DNA from: an uncultured Alistipes sp.
GTDB taxonomy: Bacteria > Bacteroidota > Bacteroidia > Bacteroidales > Rikenellaceae
Length of the DNA: 8,504 nt
Assembly (NCBI GenBank): GCA_959604655.1
Contig: CAUHCL010000093.1
Coordinates: 1 to 8,504 of the forward strand
Direction: 5' to 3'
Positions 6,624 to 8,504 of this stretch are shown here, one piece after another. The notes beneath the pieces were generated by a model. That model had not been told where the DNA came from. It ran no database searches and worked only from the letters and a program-made list of their open reading frames with translations. The stretch's first letter is position 1; each line of letters opens with the position of its first letter. Made by a program: the position numbers and the translations under genes.

Positions 6624-6650
6624 CGCGAATTTTACAATGAATATTGCTTA

Positions 6651-8336
6651 ATGATAGCTTTGAACACTCTTTACGAACTTCTGCACAACAGCATCGACAA
6701 GTTCGGCGACAGGGTTGCATTTTCGATGTTCGAAGGCGAGGATGTGACCTACAACGAGGTGGGTAAACGTGTAACAGAGATACAGAAATTACTTACGGGA
6801 GCCGGCCTCGGCGCGGGCGACAAGGTGGCTCTGCTCAGCAGCAACATGCCCAACTGGGGAGCCTGCTATTTCGCCGTAGTCTCGGCGGGAATGGTCGCCG
6901 TCCCCATCCTCCCCGACTTCACGGGCGAGGAACTGGACATGCTAATCAAGCACTCCGAAGCCAAGGCGCTGCTCGTATCCGACAAGCTCTTCACCAAACT
7001 ATCGAAAGAGACGGTCGCGACGCTCAACATAGTGATCCGCACCAAAAGCCTCACCGTCATATCGCAGCGCGTCACGGGCGAAGGCTCTACGGCCATCCCC
7101 TCGCCCGACGATCTGGCGGTCATCATCTACACGTCGGGAACCATGTCGCGGCCCAAAGGCGTGATGCTCACGCACCGCAACCTGACCTCCAACGTATGTA
7201 TGATGTACGGACTGTTCCCGATCGACGAGAACGACTCCATGCTGTCGGTGCTGCCGCTGTCGCACACCTACGAATGCACGGTGGGCATGCTCTACCCCTT
7301 CGCCACGGGCGGAAAGGTGACCTACCTCGAAAAGCCGCCCACGGCATCGGTCCTGCTGCCCGCGCTCAAGCGCGTACGCCCCACGTGCTTCCTCATAGTG
7401 CCGCTCATCATCGAGAAGATATACCGCAGTCAGATATACGCCAAATTCACCTCCAACAGATTCTGGCGGACGCTCTACGGCATAGGCTTCATGCGCCGCT
7501 ACCTGCACCGCATAGCGGGCGGCAAGCTGATGAAGATGTTCGGCGGCAACCTGCGCTTCTTCGGCATCGGCGGCGCCAAACTCGACAGCCAGGTGGAGCA
7601 GTTCCTCATCGACAGCCGCGTAATCCCCTACGCCATCGGCTACGGACTCACCGAGACGGCTCCGATGGTGGCGGGCGCCATACCTCAGATGCCCCGCAAG
7701 CTCGGCTCGACGGGCATAGCGATGGAGGGCCTACACGTGCGTCTGGACAACGTGAATCCCGAGACCCGTCAGGGCGAGATCGTCATCGACTCGCCGTCGG
7801 TGATGCGCGGATATTACAAGAACGAGGCCGCCACGGCCGAGGTGTTCACCGACGACGGCTGGTTCCGCACGGGCGATCTGGGCTTCATCGACGACGACGG
7901 CTGCATATTCATCAAGGGCCGCCTGAAGAACATGATCGTAGGCCCCAGCGGCGAGAACATCTATCCCGAGGAGATCGAGTCGGTGCTCAACTCCAACGCC
8001 TACGTCTCGGAATCTATCGTGACCGAGCAGGACGGCCATCTGGTAGCACTGGTGCATTTCGACACCGACGCCATCGAGGCCCTCAAGGACGAGCTGATGG
8101 AGAAATGGGAGATCAAGCGCGACGAATGGCACCAGAAAATCGACGAGTGGAACGACAAGAAGGAGGAAATCAAGCAAGATATTCTCAAATACGTCAATTC
8201 GAAGGTGAACAAGTTCTCGCGCATCACCGAGGTCGTGGAGGAAGACGCCGAGTTCGTGAAGACCCCTACCAAGAAGATCCGCCGATTCCTCTACAACAAC
8301 CGCAATAAAGAGAGCGGCGGAAACGACGCGAAATAA
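6651..8336 (+). CDS. AMP-forming long-chain acyl-CoA ligase
   Basis: The 561-residue product belongs to the ANL adenylating superfamily and resembles FadD-type long-chain fatty acid-CoA ligases, which activate fatty acids with ATP and CoA at the inner face of the membrane. Motifs in order are: the N-terminal YNEVGKRVTEIQKLL region; the P-loop YTSGTMSRPKGVMLTH (160-175), where the usual Thr-Gly pair is Met-Ser; GYGLTETAP (330-338); TGDLGF (407-412) with the ribose-binding Asp409; and the hinge GRLKN (423-427) followed by GENIYPEEIE. A highly charged helical stretch (about 478-522, with repeated KDE, EKWEIKRDEW and DKKEEIKQ) interrupts the C-terminal subdomain. The presumed catalytic Lys is Lys542 in TPTKKIRRF. 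Similar long forms are common in Bacteroidetes. The exact acyl chain preference cannot be read from sequence, so no symbol is given. It is a single gene with its own terminator. Confidence 0.92.
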   Translation: MIALNTLYELLHNSIDKFGDRVAFSMFEGEDVTYNEVGKRVTEIQKLLTGAGLGAGDKVALLSSNMPNWGACYFAVVSAGMVAVPILPDFTGEELDMLIKHSEAKALLVSDKLFTKLSKETVATLNIVIRTKSLTVISQRVTGEGSTAIPSPDDLAVIIYTSGTMSRPKGVMLTHRNLTSNVCMMYGLFPIDENDSMLSVLPLSHTYECTVGMLYPFATGGKVTYLEKPPTASVLLPALKRVRPTCFLIVPLIIEKIYRSQIYAKFTSNRFWRTLYGIGFMRRYLHRIAGGKLMKMFGGNLRFFGIGGAKLDSQVEQFLIDSRVIPYAIGYGLTETAPMVAGAIPQMPRKLGSTGIAMEGLHVRLDNVNPETRQGEIVIDSPSVMRGYYKNEAATAEVFTDDGWFRTGDLGFIDDDGCIFIKGRLKNMIVGPSGENIYPEEIESVLNSNAYVSESIVTEQDGHLVALVHFDTDAIEALKDELMEKWEIKRDEWHQKIDEWNDKKEEIKQDILKYVNSKVNKFSRITEVVEEDAEFVKTPTKKIRRFLYNNRNKESGGNDAK

Positions 8337-8348
8337 CATCCGACAAAG

Positions 8349-8376
8349 GCCGGCCCCGCAAGGGTCGGCTTTTTTT
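8349..8376 (+). terminator. Rho-independent terminator of the acyl-CoA ligase gene
   Basis: GCCGGCCC (8349-8356) pairs with GGGTCGGC (8362-8369) with one G-T wobble and a 5-base loop, followed directly by seven Ts (8370-8376). It starts 12 bases after the stop codon. Confidence 0.88.
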
Positions 8377-8385
8377 CAACGTTTT

Positions 8386-8464
8386 ACGACTCGTCGGAGT
8401 CGTGCGGGCCGCGGCTGCGGCCCGAAAACATTTCCGTCAATATGTCTGCGGCTCTTTGAGCCGC
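8386..8464. repeat. Series of three short hairpins after the terminator
   Basis: Three perfect dyads follow in a row: ACGACTC (8386-8392) with GAGTCGT (8397-8403); CGGGCCGC (8405-8412) with GCGGCCCG (8417-8424); and GCGGCTC (8448-8454) with GAGCCGC (8458-8464). No coding region is evident. The third dyad directly abuts repeat copy B. Confidence 0.55.
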
Positions 8465-8504
8465 GCAGTTCGCCGCCGCCCCACTGCGGCGGACTGCTGT
8501 CGCA
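8465..8504 (-). repeat. Hairpin-forming repeat, copy B (inverted relative to copy A)
   Basis: Read on the minus strand from 8504, it matches copy A exactly for 19 bases, differs over an 8-base linker, then matches 12 of 13 bases. On the plus strand, GCAGTTCGCCGC (8465-8476) pairs with GCGGCGGACTGC (8486-8497) with a single G-T wobble and a 9-base loop. It touches the window edge, so it may continue. Confidence 0.6.

Noticed and set aside
5599..8504. The inverted repeat pair as ends of a mobile element or an invertible segment
   Set aside because: The enclosed genes are core housekeeping functions with no transposase or recombinase, and the repeats are hairpin-type intergenic units rather than terminal repeats with target duplications.
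1..8504. tRNA, rRNA, riboswitch, CRISPR array or toxin-antitoxin module
   Set aside because: Reading both strands gave no cloverleaf, regular direct repeats with spacers, recognisable riboswitch core, or paired small genes.

Overview
The window looks like an ordinary chromosomal segment from a GC-rich member of the Bacteroidales, most likely Rikenellaceae/Alistipes-like. Three things point there: most genes are preceded by the Bacteroidota -7 box (TAnnTTTG) and lack a Shine-Dalgarno sequence; there is a FISUMP-domain lipoprotein with an acidic pair just after the lipid-anchored cysteine; and the long-chain acyl-CoA ligase and DUF2264 protein are of a Bacteroidales type. The assignment is by recognition only; no database search was possible.

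Layout. 1-1215 (+): the 3' part of an exported DUF2264 protein whose first codons lie left of the window, ended by a strong terminator. 1294-2043 (-): a protein with two CDGSH iron-sulfur motifs, convergent with the first gene. 2044-2205: a divergent promoter region. 2206-3699 (+): a FISUMP-domain lipoprotein, then a terminator and a long imperfect palindrome. 3910-4497 (+): the ribosome-assembly GTPase EngB/YsxC. 4578-5519 (+): PRPP synthetase (prs) with its own promoter and terminator. 5663-6571 (-): epoxyqueuosine reductase (queG), convergent with prs. 6572-6650: a second divergent promoter region. 6651-8336 (+): an AMP-forming long-chain acyl-CoA ligase with a terminator. 8377-8504: a run of palindromes that reaches the window edge.

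How the genes work together. They are mostly single transcription units with their own promoters and terminators, serving unrelated housekeeping jobs (ribosome assembly, PRPP supply, tRNA queuosine modification, fatty-acid activation) beside two envelope or secreted proteins of unclear role. EngB and prs could be partly co-transcribed because no terminator is visible between them. I see no mobile element, CRISPR array, RNA gene or defence cluster.

The most interesting unexplained signal is intergenic. A roughly 40-base hairpin-forming repeat occurs twice in opposite orientation (5599-5637 and 8465-8504). Each copy is directly abutted, on the same side, by a second hairpin whose sequence differs while its pairing is kept. 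This resembles an uncatalogued REP-like family. I found no convincing new multi-gene system here.
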